Shown piece by piece: positions 21,868 through 36,900 of a stretch of DNA of 64,000 nucleotides. The stretch spans positions 50,892,934-50,956,933 of the forward strand of contig OX104127.1 of NCBI GenBank assembly GCA_944470555.2, in the 5' to 3' direction. Each line of letters begins with the position of its first letter. The stretch's first letter is position 1. The notes under the pieces are model-generated. The model ran no database searches and was not told where the DNA came from. It saw nothing but the letters and a program-made list of their open reading frames with translations. Made by a program: the position numbers and the translations under genes. Origin of the DNA: Heterobilharzia americana (taxonomy: Eukaryota; Platyhelminthes; Trematoda; Strigeidida; Schistosomatidae).

Positions 21868-23470
21868 GTAAGTATAAATGTTATTGCTCAATTTAGTCGC
21901 TTTTTTTAAACTTATTTTATATGACATCATATGAGATGAAGAAACCTTAAAATGAGGAACTTAAAACTCTGTGGGGTCAGACTGATTTCAATGACGAAGA
22001 TTTATTAAGCCGAATAAAAGGTAAATTGGGAGTTCTCAGGGTTCTAGGAGCAAGTAGAGGCCAAGTCTCAAAAGTAACAAGATTACGCATTGTTGTACAA
22101 CGTCGACCTTCTAGTTTGCTTTACTTTAGTTTCCATCATGCCTATTTAGAACTGTGTAACTGACTCACATTTGGCTATAAGATTTGCATGCTAACTGAGT
22201 ACACAGAATTTGGAAATGTTTGTAAGTATATTAATTTTGTAGGTATTGATTTTTTCAGGGTAGTCTTCATTACAATGTGGCATCAAGTGAAGTGTAGTTA
22301 ATTACCTAGGTGCGCAAACCATCGCGTGGATTATGTCCAGTGTTTATGAGTCGGTTACTTCGAGATAGATTCCCCTACGACTTACTGGATCCGAGTTTGG
22401 TCCAAGAAAGAATAACTGATGATGACAATGAGTGATAGTTGTATCATATTATGTATGGAAAGAAGTAGGAAAATATAAACCGAAAAATCCCAATCCAGTG
22501 GCTTAATAGTAAAGTCCTGGGCTTGATCCTGCATGACGCTGTAAGTACACTCTGCTGTTCGTAATTGTGGCATGTGCTTTGCACCATTAAAGTGCAAAAT
22601 ATTTTTGCAAGATTGGCAAGAGCATGTGCCTTAGCTCAACCTTGGTGTTCAGCCGTTGGAAGTAATCGAAAAGTTCTTGTATCTGGGTGTGAGTGATGTA
22701 GTTTCCAACTCCATATCGAAAGCCCGAGTGGTGTACACCATTGTGAGCCACCTTTGACACAGTTGCGACGTTAGTCTGACCGTAAAAAGTCGGGTTTACA
22801 AAGCTTCAGTACGAGCAGTTCTGCTGTACGTCTGTGAAACCTGGCCTCTCCTAGTTGAGGATACGCTATGAATCTTTGTTCGATCACCGTTGTCTCCGTA
22901 GGATTCCTCATATCCAGTAGTAGTATTATGTAAGTAATTCTGAGGTACGATAGGGTGTGTTTGAGCATGTTGTAGGTCGTGATTCAATCAGTGAAGTTAT
23001 CTTGAAAGACTGACTTCAGTGGCTTGGACACGTGTTATCCATGTCGTCCCAACTGCTTTCATACCCGTTTATTATTTTCTAACCCTGAGGCTTGATGAAA
23101 GAGGTGGAGGAGTGGTCAGTGGCGTTGTGGGATGAAGGATAGTTATATCGGGTTAGCATCTGTTGGTGCATAGCAGCTCCCTGAGGGGGTCCGAAAGATC
23201 ACTCAACTCAGTGGCTTACGACGTTATCAGATATGGTCCTAAATCGAAACCAGTGGCGGTTATTCTGCAGCTTCCTCCTATCTTCTGCTGCTGAAAAGTA
23301 GTGAATGCTTTATTCTGAATGTATCTTACTGCAATACCCCTCTAATCATGCATTTCTTATTGGCTTTCTTTCTGACTTAACCACTTCACATCGTTTATCT
23401 CTTCTCATTGTTATTATACTATTTTGTGTGAAGTATTTCTCGGTGCCCTTGCTGTACATTGCTTGTGTTC

Positions 23471-23514
<44 letters not shown>

Positions 23515-26500
23515 GTAATAATAATAATAATAGTAACAATAATAGTAACAATAATAATAACCTCATATTAGGAAGAAGCCATTGTCCATGGCTGTCAGGT
23601 TTTTACTGATTCTATGAGTGATGCCAGTTCGTGACGAACTTGTCGAAGTGATGGTTTTATTGTGGCAGTGACAGTTCCCATCCGTCAACTTCTACAGTAA
23701 CTTATGCACAAGTAATCTGCATCAAGAGGATATTTGTATGCTATGGTTTATAAAAAAACCTTTTTTCTAGTGATGAATGCTTAAATATTCAAAATAATTT
23801 TGTAGACATTGTAAAGTCTCCGTCGCTTATCACTTGTTTTTGGTATCACTAATAATTTCCTCATCACAGTTACGCCATCTAAGAAACAGGCGGCATCCAC
23901 CAGAGTTCGATCCGATAACGAGAAGCGAAGGCAGTTATTTAACTTGATGCTTTCTGTTTCGATTATTGTTATACACAAAGACAGAAATAAGTTGTATTTG
24001 TTATTGACTGGCTTTGGACAGATTCATTTCTAACTAATAGGCTATTCATTCTGAAGTTGTCTCTTTAACATTGTTTCAGTTGAAACACCATGGTGTCAAA
24101 ATCACAATTTTCACAGCAACGTTATGTATGTTCATGCAGTAGGCAATGTGTCACACCTATTGTTTGAGGGCTGTTTGCCTAGACCTTGGTAAGCGGAGCG
24201 GGGACCGAACCTGAAACCCACAAATTAGAATTCAACATCTATGTTTAGGTCTGCTAAGAAAAAAGGAATTGTAACATTATACAACGTATACAGTATTGTT
24301 GTTTGTCATAAGCTGAAGTGTCCTACAAATGTATCAGATTCAATAACAACTATAACAGGCCATGGTGGAAAAGTCAGTTTATGAGAGATTTTATGTATTT
24401 AACTTTTAAATGGAAAGAGGAATACTTATTCCTGCAAGAAAATTTACAATAACGGAAAAGATTTGTAACTTAAGATGAAGATGATACTGGTTTAGAGTTC
24501 TTTGAAGTTTGGTATTTTGATGACATTCTCAGCACTAATTTCCCTTACTGACAGTTGGACACCACTTAGAGTGAGGAAAAATACCACTTAAGTATCCGTG
24601 TAACAGTTGAATGTGCTTTGTGTACTTCTTTACGGATTTAGTTCCGAGGATGTCACCAAGCTTGGAGATGAAACATCTGAGGCAAAAGTGTAAAAGTTTG
24701 TTGAACACTAAGCCAATACTAAGTTTTACAATCTACAAGAGTTTGCTTTTAGAACTTTACTTTTAGCTTTATAAATATATGCTGTACTAACTTAAGTTAT
24801 CAAAGACAGATACACGTCTAAGAGCAGCGAGAATTGTTTTCCATTGTGGTTGTTAGAGGATCAAGTTTGTGGATAAACGATTGAGTTTATCAAATTTAAT
24901 ATAGTTTTATAATCTAAATCTCTAACTTATTTCATTTTAGAAGTTATTACTGACTGATATTGTTGGTTTACAAATACTGTTTTTGTTCAGTAGGATATTT
25001 TGAAAAGCTTTTATACTGGCAATTCTCAAACAAATTGTTGTGTCAAGCATACCACATTATATGATTTGAATATTTTCATTTCGATAGGAAACCATGATGA
25101 AATTTCTCTCCATAGACTATGCATTTTATAAACAATTAATTTAACTCTAGGATTTAATTTAAGATAAGACTCTATCAAAATAATTTAGTTTTATCCACTC
25201 TCGAAGAAATTTTCAGTGTATATATTCGTATATGAATGTTCATGTGAATACAACTAGTTCCTATCTTTTGAAGTAGAAGTAGTAACTTGGAATTTTCTTA
25301 CAGCAGTAGTTATTTCGTAAAATCTTTCATAACTAGTATTCACATTTAAACAAATGCCAGTTGACTGTCACTTATAGCTTCACCGTTTATTTTAGAAGGG
25401 GTTTTGTTCAAATTAAATCGTCTAATCTCATGACAGTTGTATGCCAATTATCTCACTATGTATTCCAGTTTCTAGGCGAAACTACCACTCATAGCCTTGG
25501 TAATGTATATTATTTCACCCCACTGTAAGGTACTATTGTCTAGTTTCTGTCTGTCACGTTCACCGGAGTCTTTAGTCATTGTGTATGGAAGTACACTGAG
25601 TCCGCCTTTATTTTCGCAAAACATTCTCTACTTCTCAACAATATTGTTAACATGGAAAACGCTATTTGATGAAAAGAAATAGATAATATTTTTATCAGTG
25701 CATTCATCATGGACAGAAATCAGCTGGATAACTGTTAAAAACTCGGAAGCAAACGATAACTGTTTCGCCCCTGTGTAGGACTCAGCAGTTCGCACTCATG
25801 ATCCCATCAGGGATCGAACTTAGAGCTTTCAGGTTTTGCGGCGAACGTGCTAACTATCCAGCAAATGAATAAACCAGTTTCTGTTCATGCTAACTGCCCA
25901 TCATAAAATAATATTGCCACAACCTGACTTTCACTTAGCGGTGCGCAGTCGTGGCCCCAGGAAATATCTAATCGACGACCGTTAAGTCTCTCAGTGATCA
26001 CATGACCGCCCAGCCTCAGAGATGGGTCCAGTGGTTCACATTTTCCCGTTTACTTCAATTTGTGATACATACCGAGTCCACCATTCGATGCCATCTGGAG
26101 GTATTCATCCTCTCACTCATTCCTCCCACCCTGCAGATTGGAGTTTCTCGTTTAAATTTCGAGAAAACCATCTCAAAACATGCAGCTGATTAAGGACTAG
26201 ACGGTTATTCTCTTTGAAAGTTTGTTCATTCAGTCGGATTTGTTAATTACAGTTCACGTATAAGTTTAGCATAATGGCTTAAATTTTTGTAAAACCAATC
26301 TATTGATCTTGGTGACTGGCGTATGAATCCACGACGAGCGTTTCGTCCCACTTGAGACTTGTCTGTCTGAGTGTTGTTCCCACTGAGGAACGAACCCAGT
26401 ACCTATCGCTTCAAACACCAGAAGGTCATCCACCAAGCCACTGGGGCACAGTAACTACCTCTTGTCCCAATGGCTTAGTGGGAACAACATCACTCACCAG

Positions 26501-29500
26501 GGCGCAGTTATGTGCAACTGACGAATCCCAAATAGGATGCGACGCGCGTCCTAGATTCCTATACTAGTCACCAAGATCAGTGTAACTTCATGAATTATTA
26601 GGAGTATCGAGGCATCTGCATAGGAGTCTATTTGCCAACAGAGGAAGAGCAATTCCGTCTCGTATAGCAACGGGAAATCACAAGTATCAAAACAACACCA
26701 CCAATCTACGTTGTCAAGTTCTGAGACCAATAGACAGGAGCCACTTTCTAGAAATTATCTTCTTCTAAATGTGAATCCAATCAAGTTTAGCATACTACAT
26801 TTAGCATGAGTAGCCAAGGAAGTAGTAATTCTTTTCTCACCTCAAATATGTGTTGACATATATATAAAGATAATTATCAGAGTCTCATGATGACAATCAA
26901 TTGCAATTCGATCTTCATAAATATTTTCAGTTATCCTTCATTTCACCGACTGGTTGTCTACTCATTATTTTGGTATTTATATTTTCCAAAGAACTTAAAA
27001 CAAAATAAATTTGTTTCAACTGACGCTTCGCTACTTAGTGCTAATAGATTTATCCCAACTTAGTTTGGATATCTATAGACTAGTTGTCTAGTTTAAGTAA
27101 CTTTATGACAACATTGAGTATATTTAAATGTACTATAGATGAAATAAGCAGCGTATTTTTCTTATGGAACACAATTGCCATTTCACAATCAGGTTTTCCA
27201 ATATGGTTGACGAAGGACTGGATACATAATGCAGGTTATATATAAAATCAAAGCAGATTTATGTCACTTCACTGGCTGATAGTCAGAGTGAGTTGAAACA
27301 CCTGGATGAGAAATGCTCATTGTAATGTAAGAAAATGGGAGTATAATTTCTAAAAATGGAAATGTAGGAAATTTTCAGGAAACCCTCAACCTAGGTCTCA
27401 TGCTTGCTTGTACTCGTCAGTAAGGTGTATCCATAGCCTCAAGGAAAATGATGCTCCCTGAGAGATCTGAGACCACGTCACTCTTCACTGCAGTCAGAGA
27501 CGTCACCAATGAGGTGTCCTAGCTGCCAATGAATACCTTATTGGTATATTTCAGCCAATATATGGGTCTAGATAATATAAAATTGGTTGCTTTACGGATG
27601 ACTGTTGCATATATTACATGCACTATATAAATCAAATAAAACTATACTTCACTGAAGCTATAATAGTCGATAAAAGTCTGGACTCTAGGAGATGCATAAA
27701 TTTTCTTTAAACTTCAGACAGACCTTGTGAAGGAAAAAAATAAAAGGCTAAAAATAATTGAAATACAAAATTTTGTACTGTTACCTTTGGATACCTGAAA
27801 CAGTTTTTCTAGTATCAGCATCAGTAGTAGTTACAATAACAATAATATCAAAATAGTAACAGAAGTAGCAGTATACGGTAATGCTTATGGAACACCTGTA
27901 TTCTGATTTATTTTATGAACTAACTTATAATTCACTGTACATTTCCAAAATTCGATTAAAACAACTGCATACTTTTCATAAACAAAATCCAACTTGAGTG
28001 CGCAGATGCACAAAACATTTCTGGCAGGGTTTGATTCTGATTTCATTTATAGCTGGACAGACTTTATAAGTTATATATATATATATATATATATATATGA
28101 AGGTGTTTGGAAAAACTGTCTACAGTTAAATATTTTATCTCCCTTAGATCCAATGGTTGTGTTACAATGTTTAGTAAAGTTTTAGGAAGACTATTCCCAA
28201 TAGAATAAAATTAATACAGTGGCAGAAGTAGTCCCATTAGATAATGGAACAATTAACAAAACACAATTCAAAGCGTAAAATGTTTTCGCCGAGGAATCAC
28301 TTCTAAAAGCTTTACAACTGTAATCACATTTTCAACAAAATATATATCTGTCAACAGGTATTGCTTCAATATGTAGTCATCCAAAATGATCTGGAAAGTC
28401 ATATGGTGATAACGGTTAGTATGCCAACCATTAAAAATTGCTTATAGGGTTACAAAAAATAAGCTTACGAGCAAATTAAAATTAGAGCTCGAATGTATCT
28501 ATTTTGGACTGCTGGATCGCCAAAACTTCTATTGTGTTAAGGTAGTAAATACATACCCTTTTCGAAATGTTTGGTTTTACCTCAAAAATGGCCTTGAAAG
28601 ATTCTTATACATCAAAGTGACCAAAGTTAATTAAATACTCAAGAATCGAGTTGTTAATGTCTTCACACTCTCCTTTAGACAACCATGCAGGATGGTGTTT
28701 GAAGAGAACACGCTTTATGCGGCTTATACAACCAGCTCCACAAGAGCAGGTGAAATGGTAAACACACATGGAGATAGCGGAAAGCGGTGGTATGTCCTTT
28801 ACACACCTCCGAATCAGCTATTTACCGGAGAAAGTAATTCAAAGCCGGAAGGAAAAGAAAGTCATCTTTATTACTTTACACAATCGATTTCTCAGTATCT
28901 CTACCAATGTATCTACAGTCATGACAAACAAATATTATGCAACACTCTAGCCTTTATAAACTTTATCCCATATGAATTCTACATACAGAGGTGATAATGT
29001 ATTTTTTTTAAAGTTCACAAAAATCAAAAAGGTTGGACGTTCATGTTCGTTTCACTGGCATGCTGGGTAGGAACCGTAAAAATGAAGGAAATCCTGGAAG
29101 AAATTTACTGTAAACAGTAACTAACGTTTGCAATAAAATGAGTAAACCAGAGATTTCCAGGTACATTACGAAATAAGATTCAATTGAATCCCAGTAATAG
29201 GCATATACGATTGTTTTTCTAGGTGCGCTATTGAGTTCATTTTAAGCTCCTAAGTGTCATGATTTCACGTTTTCTGAAGTTATTAGCCATTGTGCAGCTG
29301 ATTGTCTCACTTTCGTCTATTCGGGATGAGACAAAGGTTCACTTCTGAGGTTTCTGTCTCATGAAATAGTTAAAATTAGTTGACCAGGAACCTGGATATT
29401 CGTCTTTCAACTGTTACAGTTCAGATTTTAATATCACTCCACTTGCATAGGTTTACCATATGGATAGTTCTAGGAACTACAAATACTACTTCACTAGGAT

Positions 29501-30887
29501 ATAGCGATAATATGAAATTCTACTCGACTTTTCGTGTACACCTTAGTTTATGGTGGAAGTATATTTCGGCAGTAGTATAGAGATAAAACTTGATAGCCGT
29601 CGTAGATTAAAATCCCATTTTAGTTTGTTTATTTTATGTCACACATTGAAACAGTATTATTTACTGGATTACGTTTCGTGCGCAATTTATCTCTCATACT
29701 CACATCAGGTAACTCCTCAAAAGAGTAGAGAGTAAACTGGAACTATTCGGACATAATTAATATAGTTCTAATTGTCTCTCCACTTCTTAGTGGAATTACT
29801 TAGTATGAATATGTGTGATAGATTGCCTACGAAACGTTATCCAGTTATTGATAATTTTCCGATGTGTGACATGCCTAAAAATCAACTGAAATTGAACCAT
29901 ATTTAGACAGATCATATAATTTTCATTATCGCTGTCGAGTACTGATGCCATATACAGAGAAAATGACATATATCATTTCTTTCGACACTAGATATAGATT
30001 GTGTTTGTGTAAATTGTAGCGATTTCGAAGTGAAATTTCGCACGGAAATTTGCTTCGAGTCTTTTTACTCGGTACCTAATATTTGCGATATTGTTCAATT
30101 AAATCTTGACCACAGTTCATATAAACTAGTTTGCAATAGTACTGTATCCCTTTTTCGTTTTAAACAATGCATTATAGCGAAAATCCAACTGAGCTACGAA
30201 TGTTTTACATCGTATTACAACTCTTAAATTTCTCATGCTGATTTTTATTTATCGGTATCTTAGTTCCCAATTGAGCTGAGAAGTCTTGTTTTACAGCATA
30301 CAGTGAATCAATTTACATACTCCCAGATGTTTATATCTTTTTAAAAATTCAATGATTAGGCTTTTTAATCCAAATTCCACGACTAAATTATCCCAAACGT
30401 TTACGTGGTATCAAAATGTACCACTTGCGCAATGTAATTGGTTTATATTTAAACCACTTTCAGCTACGTAAATGCAAAAGCATAGAAATGAATCAAACAC
30501 ATACTGACGGGGTCAAGACCAGTTAAAATGTCATCTAAATCCAAATGTAAGGAAGGAATAAATAGAATTGAAGCACTTATTCAGCTTCAAAATACTGTTT
30601 CCTACTTCTAGACAACTTCAAAGTATTTTAGTTCTAATAAAATATTCGTATCAAAAAACCCTTTGTCCCAGTTTTATGATAGCAAAAACTGGATAAAATA
30701 TACGAATTAACATGGTATACCAGAACCGGCAAAGAACAGAAATTTCAATTAAAAAAATAAACAAAAGTGACCTTCAACGGGAGGTAAATAAATAAATAAA
30801 ATTTGCAATCGAATTATTCTGATTTCAATGAAGGTTTATATATATATATATAATATGTATTATATATGTATACATATAATGTATATA

Positions 30888-30925
<38 letters not shown>

Positions 30926-33900
30926 TATAGGCGTAATAATTCGCTCTAGAAATCAGATGTGTACGAATTCAAAGATTGAAAATTCCTCAGTATTACCAGA
31001 TGGTTACCATTTGACAGAATATTGTTACCTCTAGTAACCAACTATGTTTGCGTACATGCGTAAATCTTATATCTTATTAATAAACACCTGAGCCGTATAA
31101 TCTAACCCGTGAGTTTTTTACAAACCCTTCTACTTATGAAAACTAAAAAATTTCAATTAAAGTTAAATTTACGTTTCGTAATTTACTTAGTGGTGACTAG
31201 AAGTGGAATTTAGGACGAACGTTTCATTCTGTTTGGGACTCGTCAGCCACATATAACTCCACCCCATTGAGTGATTTTATTCTCACTGAGCCTCAGACTG
31301 ACACTGGTTGCATAAAAGGTGGCTGTCATCCTCTACTAGGCTAGTAGACAACACTTTGGCGTCTACAGAGAGGTGTGATGAGTGCGACTGTCAGCTGTAT
31401 CACTCTCACTCCCTAAGGTACAGGTACATGCAGTCGATCAGTACCCAATGGGACGAAACACTAGTCCTGGATTCCACTGCTAGCCACCTTCAAGCAAAGT
31501 GGAGATGTTGTTTGTTCAAGTGAACTATAAAAAGGTGTAAGGGAGTGTATAGACTCTGCTTGTTTGTATATACCAGCAGCACTAACTTTAGTAGCCATAA
31601 AGTAATTCAACACATCTCCTAATCAGAGATGAGATGAAACGGATGCAAGACAGTGGTAAACCTTGTGACAGTACATTGGTCATAGAGATGAAGAATTTTA
31701 GCATTTTTATCTTCATATCAGGTGTCGCAAAATTCGACTAGAATTATCTATAAATCCCTCTTCTTTACGTAAAAATGTAGTTCTATCCCAAATGAAGTAG
31801 AATTAAAACTGAATTCCCATTGATTGTGAGTTCGAGTGCAGCTTAAGCAGACTAGCATTTCCTTGGTCTTATTATTATTTAATTAACTCGATATTCGCAT
31901 TGAAATCCACGGATATAACTCTCAAGTTTAGTATTTTGAGTACTAACAATAAACTAATGAAACAATTTAGGACGTAGGGAATCTGACAACCCATATTATT
32001 TAACTGAATTCCATTCCTCGATTGATAGATCGACATTAAAATTATCAAACGATACATAACTTTGATTGTCATGCTATCACAGAATCTTTTCTATGAGTAA
32101 TTAAACATGTAAAAGCAGAATTTTATGACTCATATCCTTTCTTATCCAATAGTGATTTACGATACAACTGTACTTCTTCGCCTAAATGTACAACGCCCAA
32201 ATAGGAAGCTGTTATTAATAAAGTTCATTGGAGATGACGCCTATCAGGATACTTTTTTATCTATGAATCATCAACTACCATCACCTCTTAATTTGGGTAC
32301 TATGTTATATACTTACTAATATTATTTTGCAGTACTTCAGTGGGAACGCAGCATTTAGACTTCAAGGTTATCGAACAGTGTGAAATCCAGTAGAGTTAAC
32401 CGATTAAAAATTTAATATACCTTAGGAGATAATGAGATATATGTCAGATAACTGAGGCGAATATTCGTATGTTCAGAATGAGTTGTTCTCTGAGCTAGGG
32501 TTTCACTGCCATTCAAGATATCGTCATCGATGCATTACAACTTCATATGAAAGTGAAGTAATTAGTTTAACATAGATATTCATAACGCGCTACCTTATAA
32601 TCTGACCGGTCATTTGGTTCAGCATGTATCCACCTACTCATTGTCACTGGCAATAGTTATTTCAGCATCAGAGTACTAATCTACTGGACCTCTGTTACCA
32701 AGATCATTTAAAAAAATTGTATCTCATCAAACAATAAACACCAGTGTAAATAAAACGTTTAGACAGTCTTCTATTGTTAGAATTTACTTAAAAGCCGCTT
32801 GCTTTGAAATCTAGAATGCATGTTTCCTATCATTCTTCGATTAATTGTCTCCGGTAGTAGATGTTTGATAAACATAGCTGACAAATTTTTATCATCGATG
32901 CCTAGTCAACAAAGAGAATTGGTTGCCTAAAAAAACTAACAACACTACTTCTGACATCACTCTTAACTAAGAAGCTTCACATCTACAACTTCTCAACGAA
33001 AGTGTCGATGAATCTCTTAATTCCCATTTAAACCAAAGACGATACAGTTATAGGCCATCATGTGATTTCATTGAATCAGATTTTCGTAAGACTTATAACT
33101 TTCAATCTATTGAAGGAAAATCAAGCTTATTTCAGATAAAAATAATATCATCTACCCTAGACTGTAAAGTTAGAAAAGCTACATATCAGTTTTCATTGGC
33201 TGCTTTTGGTAACAGCTAAAACAGAAACCATCTTTGGAACTAGAAGGCATTGTAATATACCGTCTCTGATCGCACCCAACTAAACGGCCTGTGAGGACGC
33301 TTTGATATTGATACTGGGAAGCTGGTGAGTCTCAAACGGGACGAAACACGCTTCCCAGTCTTCACTACTAATCACTATTCAGCATTAATGTCAAAAATCA
33401 TCTTTGTTAAAGACGTTTCCTTCTGAAAAAACTGACATGAAATCATTCACTTTTTTGGTGTCAATTTTTATTTCCCCTGTATTTAATTCCCAATTCTTGT
33501 TGTTATTTTCTTTCTCATTTATGGGCTAATATCCTGTTGCGTTTTTCTTTACAACTAGTGACTGAAGTTGATTAACCAAATCAAGGGATTATTATGTGTC
33601 CCTAAACACAGTAATAAAACTGATTGTGTTTAAGACTGTTATTGTGAATGAATCTGTTCGCCACTGGTGATTTCACCTTGAGACAAGAAATAAATGGTTA
33701 CTGTTATTTCTCACTAGGCGTATAGTCTTCTACGATTCATTTGGTAATCACTAGAAAAATGTGTTTTGCCTTTATTTTTTCATGAAAAATTTTTAAAATC
33801 ATTAGGGAAAAATATTATGTCCAGTAGTGATCAATACAGTGTCGATTGTTGAAATATAATTGAAGGTAATTAAGTTTCGAGGCATCAACACAAGAACATG

Positions 33901-36900
33901 AAATAGTAACAGAGACTTAATATTTCTGTGCAATGAATCAATGAAAGGAAACAACTGTCTTCTATAGCAACTGTAATCTTCTCCACAGTAGGTGACCACT
34001 TTGACTGGATTATTTAGCCGAGAACTCTGAAGCACCTAAAACTTTTTTAGAGCTGGTTTTGAGTTTCAGTAAAACAATCCATATTTGTTACAGCTTGATT
34101 TAACTTTTGTGAAGACATCTGTGCAGAACTAGAGGCATCCTTCTCACTTTAACAATCATAGAAGCGCATGATGGAACCGAAGAATTATATACCAACTTTA
34201 GATTTTGCTATTCTGGAGACCCTGTGCCTAACTCACAAGGGATTGGGAAAAATATGAGAGGAAAACTTAGGCACTATAGTTAAATGTAATCCCATTAATT
34301 GTTAACTTAGTAAATGTATCTCACACAGTGGGACAGCATTATTTATTGGATTGCGTTTCGAATACAATTTGCTGTCCATAGTCATATCAAGATGACTACA
34401 CAACTTTGAGACATAGTTTATATAGTTGTTATGAAACTTCAGTTTCTTGTTGCTATACATGTTCGAACTGCCCAACCTCTGCTGGCAGATGATGTTCCCA
34501 CTGAGACTTCAACCCAGTACCCTTCACTTCAAACGACAACGCGCTACCCAATAAATCAGTGGGGCACAATAGCTACCTCTTGTGCAATGGATATCAGTTG
34601 TTATTATGATATCTGTAATTCGCCACTGCACAAGAGGTGTATATCGTGCCCCGGTGGCTTAGTGGATAACTCGTTGGTGTTTGAAGCGAAGGCTTTGAGC
34701 CTCGCTAGGAACAGCACTCACTGGAGTGCAGCTACGTCCAGCTGAAGTCTCCAAAATAGGACGAGACGCGCGTCCTGAATTTCTCTACTGGACACCAAGA
34801 TCAATATAACACAGTTTATATGGTTCTAACTTCTTCGCCCCCTTCTTTGTGATATAGGTGACAGAACAGATGTTGAGTCATTCCTGTTGTGTGTTTGGTG
34901 CTGATTCGATAAATTCGATAGACTGGGTTATCAATCTCTCCCTCCATCCCGCTATATTAATTCTAAGGATTGTCAGCCTGTCCCATCTTGTTGTGAGGTT
35001 ATTTGTAATTGCAAGCATAGCTATGGCCGAGCCTTTCTGTAAACTCCCATTTTTGACTGGGCCATTGTGCTCGGATAACCTAAATGACCCTAATCGACTT
35101 CTTTGACTTATTCATTTGGCCTTACAATCATTGAAAGGGTTTTCGTAAATTAAATTATTCTGCCTGACTGGATCAATAGGTTATTTTATCCTAAAAAGAT
35201 TATTTCTAATTTTTCTGTAGGTTTAAAGGACATTCTTATCCAAGCATTATTTAGAATTCTACTGATAGTAGTAATAACAATGTTAACAATAATAGTGAGA
35301 ATACTGTGATGCAAGAATTCGAAATCTCTACAGTATTACCACACAAGGAACGCACCTTAGAGATATTAAAGCCTACAAACTCACCCTGAAATAAAAGATC
35401 CTATTGATGCAATCAAGTGGAATAATTTACTTTACCGAGTCTCTTGCAATGATTGCGAGGTCAAATGCATTGGTTGAAGTAGTCGACTAGCTTCAATTAG
35501 GTTGTCCGAGAACAAAACCCACCTACATCAAAGTTGGTTGATAAGGAATTTAGAAAACAGCTTGGCCATAGCTATGCATAGACAACTATACAATAGGATG
35601 GGATAGGGTGAAAATCTTTGAAACTAATATAGTGGGGTGGAGGGAGAGATTGATAACCAAATCTTAGTTTATCGAACCAACGCCTGATAAATGCAACAGA
35701 AATCACTTTTCACCTGTTCTGGACATGTGGGAAGTCCTACTGCATTTATGACAAAGGACGCGACGGAATAAGAGCTATATAAACCACTTGATATAACTAT
35801 GGATAATAAAATGTGTCTGGAATGTAATTCAGTAAATAATACTGTTCCACTGTATAATATATCTAATGAATCAACTAACATCGGATTGGTAAAAATGAAT
35901 GGAGATTTTGTTAGCCGAAATTAAAACATTTTTATCTCACAGAACAATGTAGATGATGTGTATGAATCGAACAGACCTGTACAACTGACACGCCTTTAAA
36001 CACGACTGATCCAGAAAACCATTGTGAGCATATAGCATGTAGTAGTGAAGCAGATGAAAAACATATCAACCATTTTTAAAGACAGTTGTTCTGCGAGGTA
36101 GGATGCATTCTTTTAAACACTGATATACAGCCTTGTATTCTCACTAGTCCTTAACTTATTGAAAGTTCTACTACTAGTGCATAGAACACTTAGACTAGCA
36201 CTACCCTACAAATCATTTAACAGTAAGAATAACTTAGGAATTTATGCCCACTTCCTCTGATCGACATTCAAGGTGTATAAGCAAAATCTAGCGCAGACTT
36301 TTTACTGCTTTTTTGTTGCATACAAACAAGGAGGAGATTCAATAAACAGACAATTAACTGTCTTGTTTTTCTGGAAAGATAAGCATATATATGGCTTCAG
36401 TGACACGCAGTCAGCCAGATTATAAAATAGCAATATAATTCCTAAAAAGTTACAACATATACCAAACTTCTGTATAAACTGTTGAAAATGCAACTTTCCT
36501 ATTTTCATGCACACATGTTTGTACATGATTTGGTATTTATTCACTTACGATGTACTCAATAATTTCTATAAAGTTTACTAACCTGAAAGTAGTTAAAGAG
36601 TAATTTGATATGTCTAATAAGTAACCCATTTTAATCGCATGCATTTACTGAAATTCTGTAGTAATGTAGAGAATGTTATGTAATGAATAAAGAGAGCTGA
36701 AAAAGCATTACTATACATTGTTTTCGTACACTTGCGATTTCTAAGTGCTACAGCAGACTGTAGACGTAGTTTAGGTACATGAAGTGATGGCCTCTGGTCT
36801 GTAGAAGTCTAGTACATGAACTATTTCAACTACTCAACAGAATATTTATTACCAATGTCGTTTTGTTTAGTCTTAAGTAATACGAGACTCAAAAAAGCAC

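Larger units (their letters stand above)
26646..31185. other. Intron 1 sequence, largely unassigned
   Basis: Apart from the two TA microsatellites listed, no gene or named repeat was recognised. Short ORFs here are chance. Confidence 0.4.

Noticed and set aside
23305..23609. Poly-Ile and poly-Asn ORFs
   Set aside because: Translation of the (TAA)n tail of an RTE element in different frames.
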